A program made the position numbers and the translations under genes. DNA of 6,378 nucleotides from Bacteroidales bacterium (GTDB taxonomy: Bacteria; Bacteroidota; Bacteroidia; Bacteroidales; VadinHA17), in NCBI GenBank assembly GCA_003518245.1, contig DOZA01000038.1, positions 1 to 6,378 of the forward strand, in the 5' to 3' direction. This document shows positions 1-6,333 of this stretch, piece by piece. How positions within the stretch are numbered: the stretch's first letter is position 1; every line of letters starts with the position of its first letter. The notes below the pieces were generated by a model. It was not told where the DNA came from. It did no database searches and saw nothing but the letters and a program-made list of their open reading frames with translations.

Positions 1-53
1 TTTCGCCCCTTTTATTTAAATAGTTTAAAATTATCAGTGCAAAACACCCAAGT

Positions 54-998
54 ATGAAGAAGATTGTAGATCCAATACCGAAGCAAGAGATAGAAAAGGA
101 ACTGACCGGCGAAAGGCTATTGCGTAAAACGAATAATGCAAACAATGAAGTGTATGTTTTTACCAGCCATGATGCCCCTAAACTGATGCACGAAATAGGT
201 AGGTTGAGAGAGTTAACATTCAGGAGTGCCGGTGGGGGTACGGGTAAGGCTATTGACCTGGATGAGTATGATTTTTCTGAAGGTGCCCCACATAAGCAGT
301 TGATTGTATGGGACCCTGAAAACAGTGATATTATTGGTGGATACAGGTTTTTCATTCATGATAACAGTAAGAAAAAAGTTAATCCATCAGATATGGCTTC
401 CTATGATTACTTTAGTTTTTCGGATCAATTCACAGAAATATACCTGCCTCACCTTATGGAACTGGGAAGATCTTTCGTGCAACCGGATTATCAATCAAAA
501 GGCAAGGGAAGGAAAAGTCTGTTCGCACTTGATAATCTATGGGACGGGCTGGGTGCGATAGTAATTGAAAATCCTTCGGTTAAATATCTCTTTGGTAAGG
601 TTACCATGTATCCCCAGTTTCCCCTGCATGCAAGGAGCATGATCATTTATTTTATGAAGAAGCACTTTACTGATCCTGATGGTCTGGTAGTTCCAAAACA
701 AGATATATCACTTGATATTGACCAGGAAATGATGGCAAGTATTTTCACTTCTGACAATTACAAAGATGACTATAAGATATTGTCCCAGGAAGTAAGGAAG
801 CTGGGCGAGAACATTCCTCCCCTCATAAATGCATACATGAATCTTTCACCCACCATGCGTACATTTGGGACCATCCACAATACAAGTTTCGGCAATGTAA
901 ATGAAACAGGGATAATGATTACGATAAGGGATATGTATATTGAAAAAATAAACAGGCATCTAGCCTCATACAGGGAAGATTACGAAATAGGTGGCTGA
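54..998 (+). CDS. GNAT-fold lipid N-acyltransferase, GlsB/OlsB-like
   Basis: This 314-residue protein resembles the acyl-ACP-dependent N-acyltransferases that make the lyso form of glycine or ornithine aminolipids (OlsB family; GlsB in Bacteroides, a GNAT-fold enzyme once annotated as hemolysin). It should transfer a 3-hydroxyacyl chain from ACP to an amino acid at the cytoplasmic membrane face. Visible family marks are an N-terminal block ending IGRLRELTFRSAGGGTG (residues 48-64), the strand IIGGYRF (93-99), ELGRSFVQPDYQ (136-147), and LWDGLGAIV (162-170) followed by YLFGKVTMYP (178-187). No membrane segment or signal peptide is apparent, as expected. Start: ATG at 54, the only reasonable one, with no strong Shine-Dalgarno. 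The partner O-acyltransferase (GlsA/PlsC-like) is not in the window and could lie before position 1. The family is clear to me; glycine versus ornithine as substrate is inference, so no symbol is given. Confidence 0.83.
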   Translation: MKKIVDPIPKQEIEKELTGERLLRKTNNANNEVYVFTSHDAPKLMHEIGRLRELTFRSAGGGTGKAIDLDEYDFSEGAPHKQLIVWDPENSDIIGGYRFFIHDNSKKKVNPSDMASYDYFSFSDQFTEIYLPHLMELGRSFVQPDYQSKGKGRKSLFALDNLWDGLGAIVIENPSVKYLFGKVTMYPQFPLHARSMIIYFMKKHFTDPDGLVVPKQDISLDIDQEMMASIFTSDNYKDDYKILSQEVRKLGENIPPLINAYMNLSPTMRTFGTIHNTSFGNVNETGIMITIRDMYIEKINRHLASYREDYEIGG

Positions 999-1001
999 TA
1001 C

Positions 1002-2900
1002 TTAATAAGCTCTTTCATCCCTTTTTTCTACATAATTTATATATGATTGGTTAACCACTTTATTACCTCCGGGCGTGGGGTAATTACCTGTAAAATACCA
1101 GTCGCCCAGATGCCCCGGGATGGCTTTATGAAGACCTTCTATCGATTGATAAATAATACTGAGTTCGGCATTAATTACTGGTAGTTTAAGCATTACTGCG
1201 ATCTCTGCTGATATTTCATCAGCAGTAAAAGGATCATATATATTTTTTACTACATTTTTTATCTTATCCAGTGGTCTCCTGTTTTCCTCAACGGCCAGGC
1301 TGTAGGTTTTATTTATCACATCTTCCATTCCCCTGTTCTTAAGAAGCTCTATTGCAGCTCTGAATGCAATAAAATCACCCATTTTTGCCATATCTATTCC
1401 ATAGCAATCAGGATATCTTATCTGTGGTGAAGATGACGCTATCACTATTTTTTTCGGATCTAGCCTGTCGAGTATACGCACAATACTTTTTTTCAGTGTT
1501 GTTCCCCTTACTATTGAATCATCCAGGACAACCATTGAATCTATACCTCTTCTGATAACCCCATATGTAACATCATAAACATGACCTACCAGGTCGTCCC
1601 TTAATTTATCTTCGGTAATGAAAGTTCTCAGTTTTGCATCTTTTACCGCCAGTTTTTCTATCCTTGGCTTTGCTCTGAGAATTTCTTCCAATTCTCTTTC
1701 AGTTATGTTATTCCCTTTCCTGGTTATCAGTTCTCGTTTATGTTTAATAAGATATGACTCCAGTCCATCTATAAGTCCGTAGAATGCACTTTCAGCTGTA
1801 TTTGGGATATATGAAAAAACTGTATTTTCGAGATCATGATCTATCTCTTCAAGTATCCTGTCTGTAAGTTGTTCCCCCAGCTTTTTTCTCTCTCTGTATA
1901 TAGACTTATCTGTTCCCCGTGAAAAATATATACGTTCAAAAGAGCACTTTTTTGCTATTCCCGGTTCCCTGATCATTTCTGTTTTTATATCTCCATCAGA
2001 TTTCAGGGTAAGGGCATAACCCGGTTCGAGCTCCTTTACTTCTTTTGTTCTGAGGTTAAAGACAGTTTGAATAACCGGTCTTTCAGAAGCCAACACCACT
2101 ACTTCGTCATTAACATAATAAAAAACAGGGCGTATGCCCCATGGGTCTCTAACAACAAATGCATCGCCGTGTCCCAGCATACCAGCCATTGCATATCCCC
2201 CGTCCCATTTTTTACTTGCCTTACGAAGCACCTCTGCCACTTGAATATTCTTTTCTATCAGAGGAGATATATCCTTCTTTTCCAGTCCCTTATCCTTGTA
2301 CACTTTGAAAAGGTTTTCCACCTCGTCATCAAGGAAATGTCCTACATTTTCAAGTATAGTTACAGTATCAGAAAAATCTGTTGGGTGTTGTCCTATATCT
2401 ACCAGAGAGCTAAAGATGTCGTTTACGTTTGTAAGATTAAAATTACCTGCCAGCACAAGATTTCGTGATCTCCAATTATTTGACCTCATAACAGGATGAA
2501 CATTTTCAATATTGTTCATGCCGTATGTCCCGTACCTCACGTGTCCCAAATATAAATCCGAGGCATAAGGTATTTTTTTTCTCAGGGTATTATAATCATA
2601 TCTTCCAGGCTGGTCAAACCCAAGGTTTTTTACATTATTATAGATGCTGTCATATATTTCCCTTATCGGGTTATTCCCGTTTGATCTATGGCGGAAAAAG
2701 TATTTCTCTCCTGGTTTCACCCCTTTCTTCAAACCTGCAATACCTGCTCCATCCTGACCCCTGTTATGTTGTTTCTCCAGTAGCAGGTACATCTTTTGCA
2801 GTCCATAATCCCATTCCCCGTATTTCTTAATATAATATTCGAGTGGTCTGAGCAACTTTATCATTGCTATGCCACATTCATGTTTAATCCGGTCACTCAT
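1002..2900 (-). CDS. PurF-like amidophosphoribosyltransferase paralogue (class II glutamine amidotransferase + PRTase)
   Basis: Two-domain protein of 632 residues, well above the roughly 470-520 of canonical PurF, which makes phosphoribosylamine from PRPP and glutamine in purine synthesis. The N-terminal Ntn-type glutaminase has Cys9 in HECGI, so the first eight residues must be removed to free the nucleophile. It also has QHNRGQDGAG (44-53), GHVRYGT (119-125), GNFNLTN (152-158), DPWGIRP (252-258) and ASE (271-273). The C-terminal phosphoribosyltransferase domain has YFSR (325-328), LRTFI (424-428) and the PRPP loop VVLDDSIVRGTT (457-468). Departures: canonical HNGN reads GNFN, canonical PDSG reads NTAES (366-370), about 25 extra residues lie between 375 and 424, and there is no Fe-S CxxC near the C terminus. 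It is last in the yebC-SPOR-purF-like run, starting 3 bp after the SPOR stop. I recognise this as the second PurF-type protein common in Bacteroidota. The canonical reaction is likely but unproven, so no symbol is assigned. Confidence 0.85.
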   Translation of the reverse strand: MSDRIKHECGIAMIKLLRPLEYYIKKYGEWDYGLQKMYLLLEKQHNRGQDGAGIAGLKKGVKPGEKYFFRHRSNGNNPIREIYDSIYNNVKNLGFDQPGRYDYNTLRKKIPYASDLYLGHVRYGTYGMNNIENVHPVMRSNNWRSRNLVLAGNFNLTNVNDIFSSLVDIGQHPTDFSDTVTILENVGHFLDDEVENLFKVYKDKGLEKKDISPLIEKNIQVAEVLRKASKKWDGGYAMAGMLGHGDAFVVRDPWGIRPVFYYVNDEVVVLASERPVIQTVFNLRTKEVKELEPGYALTLKSDGDIKTEMIREPGIAKKCSFERIYFSRGTDKSIYRERKKLGEQLTDRILEEIDHDLENTVFSYIPNTAESAFYGLIDGLESYLIKHKRELITRKGNNITERELEEILRAKPRIEKLAVKDAKLRTFITEDKLRDDLVGHVYDVTYGVIRRGIDSMVVLDDSIVRGTTLKKSIVRILDRLDPKKIVIASSSPQIRYPDCYGIDMAKMGDFIAFRAAIELLKNRGMEDVINKTYSLAVEENRRPLDKIKNVVKNIYDPFTADEISAEIAVMLKLPVINAELSIIYQSIEGLHKAIPGHLGDWYFTGNYPTPGGNKVVNQSYINYVEKRDERAY

Positions 2901-2903
2901 AAT

Positions 2904-3359
2904 CTATTGATCCAGGTCGGGATAGGTTATTATGTCTGTCACTATATATGCATTCGGAAATTTTCTTTTCACTTTTTTAAAATCCGGATATGCATCATGT
3001 TTTGTACGGTAATCGCCTATCCTTACTTTAAAATAATTAGGCGGGGCAAACCTAAGGTATGCTTGTATTGAAGGAAATTCTGATATAAACTCAGCTTTTA
3101 TTTCATTTGCATCCACCCTGGCAGTACGTCCCGATCCCCTGTAAATCTGTATTCTATACCCATTCATACCATTTGTCTGTGCATTTGACATTATATGTCT
3201 GCTGAGTAATGAATCGACTCGAATATCCTGGTTTATCTCTACTCTCCCCATATCATAGCTACTGCTTCCGTTAACAAGTTCTTCTGCTTTTATAAGCTTC
3301 TGAGCATGTAAACTAAGACACAATGTAAAAACAGCTAATAGTATTATATATCTTTTCAT
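2904..3359 (-). CDS. Secreted SPOR-domain protein
   Basis: Protein of 151 residues with an N-terminal signal peptide: MKR, a hydrophobic core (about 4-16), and a likely signal peptidase I site after Ala19 (LHA|Q). Cys14 is not in a lipobox, so a lipoprotein is unlikely. After a low-complexity linker (about 20-65), residues 66-145 look like a SPOR domain: GYRIQIYRGSGR (67-78), a helix around 83-101, a strand with YFKVRIGDY (109-117), a second helix (about 121-134) and a closing strand NAYIVTD (136-142). SPOR domains bind denuded glycan strands of peptidoglycan, often at division sites, so a periplasmic cell-wall role is inferred. It lies 27 bp downstream of yebC and 3 bp before the PurF-like gene on the same strand, so the three are probably cotranscribed, although no functional link is obvious. 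The assignment rests on motif pattern and predicted fold order, not on a profile search. Confidence 0.8.
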   Translation of the reverse strand: MKRYIILLAVFTLCLSLHAQKLIKAEELVNGSSSYDMGRVEINQDIRVDSLLSRHIMSNAQTNGMNGYRIQIYRGSGRTARVDANEIKAEFISEFPSIQAYLRFAPPNYFKVRIGDYRTKHDAYPDFKKVKRKFPNAYIVTDIITYPDLDQ

Positions 3360-3386
3360 AGCGTAAAAGTAATAAATTATCTACTC

Positions 3387-4139
3387 TTACTGTTTCTCCA
3401 GCTCTGCTTCCAGTTCTTCAGTCATTTCAAGGTTATGGAATACATTCTGCACATCATCGTCTTCTTCAAGGCTGTCGATCAGTTTAAGAACTTTACCTGA
3501 GGCAGTAAGGTCAAGTTGTTTGGTATCATTGGGTACTCTCTGCAGATCAGCGCTTACCGGTTCTATTCCCATCTCTTCCAGCTTCTTATTAAGGTTACCA
3601 AAATCTTCCATGGCACAGGTTATTGTTATCATATCCTCGTCGGTTTCTATATCTTCTGCCCCGCCATCTATCAACTCCAGTTCAAATCCGTCCATGTCCA
3701 GATTATCACTTTTCATGACTGTGAATATCCCTTTCCGTTCGAAAAGGAAGCTGAGTGAACCATTCGTACCAAGGTTTCCTCCATATTTATTAAATATAGA
3801 TCTTACACTTGCCACAGTACGGTTGTTATTATCTGAAAGGCACTCCACGAAAACCGCTATTCCATTGGGTGCATATCCTTCAAATGTTATTTTTTCATAT
3901 TTAGTTGCATCATCACCTATAGCTTTCTTTATCGCTCTTTCAATATTATCCTTGGGCATATTTGCTCCCTTGGCATTCTGCACTGCCAGCCTTAATCTGT
4001 GATTAGTTTCCCGATCACCGCCACCATCCCTGGCTGCTATTGTAATTTCCTTAATCAAACGGGTAAACATTTTGCCTCTCTTAGCATCGTTGGCGCCCTT
4101 TTTCCTTTTAATGGTTGACCATTTGCTATGTCCTGACAT
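3387..4139 (-). CDS. yebC: YebC/TACO1 family protein (translation factor or transcriptional regulator)
   Basis: A 250-residue, full-length member of the YebC/PmpR/TACO1 family (E. coli YebC is 246 residues). The start MSGHSKWSTIKRKKGANDAKRG is the hallmark of the family and fixes the ATG at 4139. Further conserved blocks are FTRLIKEI (25-32), AARDGGGD (35-42), NHRLRLAVQNAK (46-57), MPKDNIERAI (61-70), FEGYAPNG (86-93), NRTVASVRSIFNKYGGNLG (106-124) and GSLSFLFERKG (127-137). The acidic C-terminal part, with ETDEDM (165-170) and a poly-acidic stretch near 225-229, is typical. Members were first called DNA-binding regulators; mitochondrial TACO1 and several bacterial homologues act in translation, including relief of ribosome stalling. 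The protein is cytoplasmic. It is first in the minus-strand run with the SPOR and PurF-like genes, with a good promoter about 25 nt upstream of the ATG. Nothing is truncated or unusual. Confidence 0.96.
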   Translation of the reverse strand: MSGHSKWSTIKRKKGANDAKRGKMFTRLIKEITIAARDGGGDRETNHRLRLAVQNAKGANMPKDNIERAIKKAIGDDATKYEKITFEGYAPNGIAVFVECLSDNNNRTVASVRSIFNKYGGNLGTNGSLSFLFERKGIFTVMKSDNLDMDGFELELIDGGAEDIETDEDMITITCAMEDFGNLNKKLEEMGIEPVSADLQRVPNDTKQLDLTASGKVLKLIDSLEEDDDVQNVFHNLEMTEELEAELEKQ

Positions 4140-4164
4140 AATTATTGTGTTTTTATTTCAAGTG

Positions 4165-4193
4165 CAAAAATACAAAAAACACCAGTTTCTCAA
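4165..4193 (-). promoter_or_regulatory. Bacteroidota-type promoter of the yebC operon
   Basis: Read on the minus strand, TATTTTTG (4172-4165) matches the Bacteroidota -7 element TAnnTTTG exactly. A TTG (4193-4191) lies 18 nt upstream, in the position of the -33 element. Transcription would start near 4158-4160, giving a leader of about 20 nt before the yebC ATG. The leader has no Shine-Dalgarno and is A-rich, as is common in this phylum. The -33 element lies inside the hairpin of the overlapping terminator. Confidence 0.6.
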
Positions 4194-4200
4194 CCGGTGT
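4174..4200 (-). terminator. Intrinsic terminator, minus strand, overlapping the yebC promoter
   Basis: On the minus strand, ACACCGGTT (4200-4192), loop GAGA (4191-4188) and AACTGGTGT (4187-4179) form a 9-bp stem with one G-U pair. The stem is followed at once by a T tract (4178-4174). There is no T tract on the plus-strand side, so it works only in the minus direction. It lies about 75 bp after the stop of the minus-strand membrane-protein remnant (4276-4278), which fits its being that gene's terminator and supports the remnant having been a real gene. Confidence 0.65.
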
Positions 4201-4263
4201 AATGAAAACAAAATAGTGGATTTTATACTTCGTATATACTTATTCCCTTACAGTTTATATTTT

Positions 4264-4278
4264 TAGTATAATATACTA
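4264..4278. repeat. Short AT-rich palindrome at the remnant's stop codon
   Basis: TAGTAT (4264-4269), spacer AAT, ATACTA (4273-4278): a perfect 6-bp inverted repeat that includes the stop codon of the minus-strand remnant. A second one, TATAC-TTC-GTATA, lies at 4224-4236. With this base composition both could be chance. Apart from these I see nothing else in 4201-4275. Confidence 0.3.
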
Positions 4279-4458
4279 CTGGTTACCATTGGGTACCACA
4301 TATTCGCCTTTTTCTACTAGAACGGCATGGTAAAGGGAGGCAAATGTCGAGCTTATCCACATAGCTGAAATAAATAAACCGAAAATAAGTACTATAAATC
4401 CGGCTATTATTATAAAGAAAGCCAGAATACCCATCCACAAAATTCTCCATTTCGTTTT
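4276..4458 (-). pseudogene. C-terminal remnant of a membrane-protein gene (5' end missing)
   Basis: Minus-strand reading frame of about 60 residues running from the join to a TAG at 4276-4278. It begins KTKWRILWMGILAFF, continues as one or two hydrophobic helices (about residues 6-38), then has MWISSTFASLYHAVLVEK (33-50) and a polar tail ending VPNGNQ. The long hydrophobic stretch and the aromatic WISS...LYH segment resemble the C terminus of multi-pass Bacteroidota membrane proteins of unknown function; I cannot name the family. Upstream the frame meets a stop at 4465-4467, and the opposite strand there codes the LuxR-type protein, so the gene's 5' part is gone. A 52-residue product could start at the ATG at 4434-4432, so a genuine small membrane protein is a possible alternative. 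The terminator at 4174-4200 fits its 3' end. Confidence 0.55.
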
Positions 4459-4478
4459 TGGCGTCTATGGTATTCTGG
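4422..4478. repeat. Perfect 10-bp inverted repeat spanning the gene-fragment join
   Basis: CCAGAATACC (4422-4431) and GGTATTCTGG (4469-4478) are exact reverse complements separated by 37 nt. Each arm encodes Gly-Ile-Leu in its own gene fragment: minus strand in MGILAFF, plus strand in VYGILGG. The spacer contains the point where minus-strand coding gives way to plus-strand coding. The repeat does not extend at either end. Confidence 0.75.
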
Positions 4479-5263
4479 GAGGTATAGCAATACGGGAAAT
4501 CCTACTTAAGTACGACATAAAATTTGCAGAAATTGAATCAATTGCCATCACAATCCCCTTTTTCGGGATACCTTTCATAATAGCTGCCTGGTATATCCTG
4601 ATTAAAACCGCAAATGAACTTATCAGCAGAAAGGGAAGCCAGTTCATGGCAATAATATATTTCACCCTGTCAACAGTATCTTTCCTGGTTTATGGACTTA
4701 TCCTCCGAAAGTTGCCTGAAATATCCCATTTAACCCCCGCCGATATCAATCAGCTCGTCAGGATTGTTTTTTATTCAATAGATATATTAGTCAAGTTGTA
4801 TATTATGTCTAAGCTTTTTTATACAGCAGTGCACAGCCAGAATAATCAGAAACGCCTTTTCCTGGTAAGGTTTGGATTTGTCCTTTCAGGGCTGGCCATT
4901 CTGAATGCTTCTGCATTGCATTTTGCCGACTGGAGTGTATATGTCGGCTTATATTTCCTGCTGCTTTATTTCTGCTCCGACCTGGCGATAATAATTCTTC
5001 TGAGTGTATATCTCAGAAAGAATGCGGGTGAGTTCACTGACCTGACCGATTCACTGGAGGGTCTTTACCAGAAATATGGGATATCTAAAAGAGAGAGGCA
5101 GATAATAACTGAAATATGCAAGGGTAAAACAAACCAGGAAATAGCGGATGAGTTGTTTATTTCGCTTCAAACAGTCAAAGACCACACATATAATATATTC
5201 AGGAAAGTCAATGTCCGTAACAGGGTGCAGATGACACAGGTGTTTTCTAATATTAAAGAATAA
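4460..5263 (+). CDS. Membrane-anchored LuxR-type HTH regulator, 5'-truncated
   Basis: The first ATG in this frame is at 4646 (205 residues), but convincing protein-like sequence runs upstream in frame to about 4460 with no ATG, GTG or TTG. About 267 residues are therefore visible, and the start is missing. From 4460 they contain about six hydrophobic helices: GVYGILGGIAI near 4460-4492, IAITIPFFGIPFIIAAWYIL near 4541-4600, then four after the ATG (residues about 2-20, 37-61, 71-92 and 97-123 of the 205). The C terminus is a LuxR/GerE-type helix-turn-helix (144-200): SKRERQIITEICKGKTNQEIAD, then the recognition helix near SLQTVKDHTYNIFRKVNV. The design suggests a membrane-bound transcription factor sensing a membrane or extracellular cue. 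The frame has no internal stop, so decay is recent, or the join is an artefact. A shortened protein from 4646 would lose the first two helices. Ligand and targets are unknown. Confidence 0.75.
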   Translation, partial: GVYGILGGIAIREILLKYDIKFAEIESIAITIPFFGIPFIIAAWYILIKTANELISRKGSQFMAIIYFTLSTVSFLVYGLILRKLPEISHLTPADINQLVRIVFYSIDILVKLYIMSKLFYTAVHSQNNQKRLFLVRFGFVLSGLAILNASALHFADWSVYVGLYFLLLYFCSDLAIIILLSVYLRKNAGEFTDLTDSLEGLYQKYGISKRERQIITEICKGKTNQEIADELFISLQTVKDHTYNIFRKVNVRNRVQMTQVFSNIKE

Positions 5264-5331
5264 TTCAAACCTGTTGCCATTGTTAAGGTTTTATTCTAAT
5301 CTTCAGAAACTTTTTCAATTAGATTATCCAT
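5264..5331. terminator. Possible weak terminator structures between convergent genes
   Basis: This 68-bp gap separates the stop codons of the LuxR-type gene and ldhA. AAACCT (5267-5272) can pair with AGGTTT (5286-5291) across a 13-nt loop, followed by TATTCT. TAATCT (5297-5302) can pair with AGATTA (5321-5326) across 18 nt. Both stems are short and AT-rich with no clean T tract, so termination here is expected from gene layout more than shown by sequence. Confidence 0.22.
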
Positions 5332-6333
5332 TTATTTATTTATATACCTTACTTCATTTTTTAAGGTATTCCGGCTTTCAAAATCAGTAATATTCTGAAG
5401 TGTTACGAGGGCTATTTCATCGAGTGCTTCCTTTGTAAAAAAGGCCTGATGAGATGTAATCAGCACGTTTGGGAAGCTATTTAATCTTAGAATCATATCA
5501 TCCTCTATGATACTTTCTGACAGATCTTTGAAGAAAAGGTTTTCTTCCTGTTCATAAACATCAATGCCAAGATACCCGATTTTCTTACTTAATAGTGCAT
5601 CAATAACATCTTCTGTCTTAATCAGTCCACCCCTGCTGGTGTTTATGATCATGACTCCGTCCTTCATCTTTAATAAAGCTTCCCTGTCAATTATATGTAT
5701 AGTCTCTTCAGTCAGCGGGCAATGGAGTGATATGATATCAGAGTTAAGAAATATATTTTCCATCGAGACATATTTTACTCCCTGATTCCTGAGTATATCT
5801 GATTCGTTAATATCATATGCCAGTATTTGGCATCCGAGGCCCATCATTATCTCACTGAATATAGCACCTATCTTTCCAGTACCAATTACTCCAACTGTTT
5901 TTTTGTTCAAATTAAAGCCTGTAAGATTTTCCAGGGAGAAATTACCTTCCCTTACCCTGTTATATGCCTTATGTGTTTTCCTGTTTAGTGTAAGGATAAG
6001 AGCAAGTGCATGTTCAGCTATCGCTTCCGGAGAATAAGCAGGTACTCTTAGCACCGTTAATCCGTATTGATTAGCAGCTTTTAAATCGACGTTATTATGA
6101 CCTGCACAACGCAGGGCTATAAGTCTGACGCCATTGCGGGACAGTAATTCAAGTGTTTTATCATCAAGTTTATCATTAACAAAAACACATATTGCAGGGT
6201 ACCCCCTGGCTAACTCAACAGTATCTTTGTTCAATGAAGTTTTAAAATAAGTAAGTTCATGATTGTGATAATCCTCAAATTTTTCAAAATACTCCCTGTC
6301 ATATTTTTGTGTACTGAATATGGCTACTTTCAT
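5332..6333 (-). CDS. ldhA: D-lactate dehydrogenase (NAD-dependent 2-hydroxyacid dehydrogenase, LdhA type)
   Basis: A 333-residue cytoplasmic enzyme reducing pyruvate to D-lactate with NADH, regenerating NAD+ in fermentation. Length and sequence follow E. coli LdhA (329 residues) closely: MKVAIFSTQKYD at the start, ALRCAGHNNVDL (73-84), VPAYSPEAIAEHA (97-109), NFSLENLTGF (131-140). The Rossmann glycine motif is GTGKIG (151-156), with Asp174 placed to bind the NAD ribose. The catalytic set is Arg234 in NTSRGG, Glu263 in DVYEQE and His295 in TSHQAF. All expected residues are present. The ATG at 6333 matches the family start and is preceded by the purine-rich AAGAAAGAAAAA. A near-match to the -7 element, TATTTTTT (6377-6370), lies at the window edge, but its -33 partner would be outside. 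The gene converges on the LuxR-type gene with 68 bp between stops; no functional link is evident. A related D-2-hydroxyacid substrate cannot be excluded. Confidence 0.93.
   Translation of the reverse strand: MKVAIFSTQKYDREYFEKFEDYHNHELTYFKTSLNKDTVELARGYPAICVFVNDKLDDKTLELLSRNGVRLIALRCAGHNNVDLKAANQYGLTVLRVPAYSPEAIAEHALALILTLNRKTHKAYNRVREGNFSLENLTGFNLNKKTVGVIGTGKIGAIFSEIMMGLGCQILAYDINESDILRNQGVKYVSMENIFLNSDIISLHCPLTEETIHIIDREALLKMKDGVMIINTSRGGLIKTEDVIDALLSKKIGYLGIDVYEQEENLFFKDLSESIIEDDMILRLNSFPNVLITSHQAFFTKEALDEIALVTLQNITDFESRNTLKNEVRYINK

Noticed and set aside
1..53. Promoter for the acyltransferase (TAGTTTAA at 21-28)
   Set aside because: It only partly matches TAnnTTTG, there is no clear -33 element at proper spacing, and the upstream region is cut by the window edge.
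2067..2830. Several plus-strand open frames opposite the PurF-like gene
   Set aside because: They are shadows of a well-supported minus-strand coding sequence and show no motifs.
3300..3330. Lipoprotein signal in the SPOR protein (Cys14)
   Set aside because: The residues before Cys14 (VFTL) do not fit a lipobox, while the site after Ala19 fits signal peptidase I.
3520..4002. Plus-strand open frame of 160 codons opposite yebC
   Set aside because: It lies wholly antisense to a perfectly conserved yebC. Its Ser/Leu-rich product has no recognisable motif and mirrors yebC codon composition.
4422..4478. Invertible promoter or phase-variation switch
   Set aside because: The spacer is only 37 nt, has no promoter motif, the arms lie inside coding sequence, and no recombinase gene is nearby.
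4465..4665. Minus-strand 66-codon open frame opposite the LuxR-type gene
   Set aside because: It is antisense to sequence that reads as hydrophobic sensor helices on the plus strand, and it is not in frame with the membrane-protein remnant.
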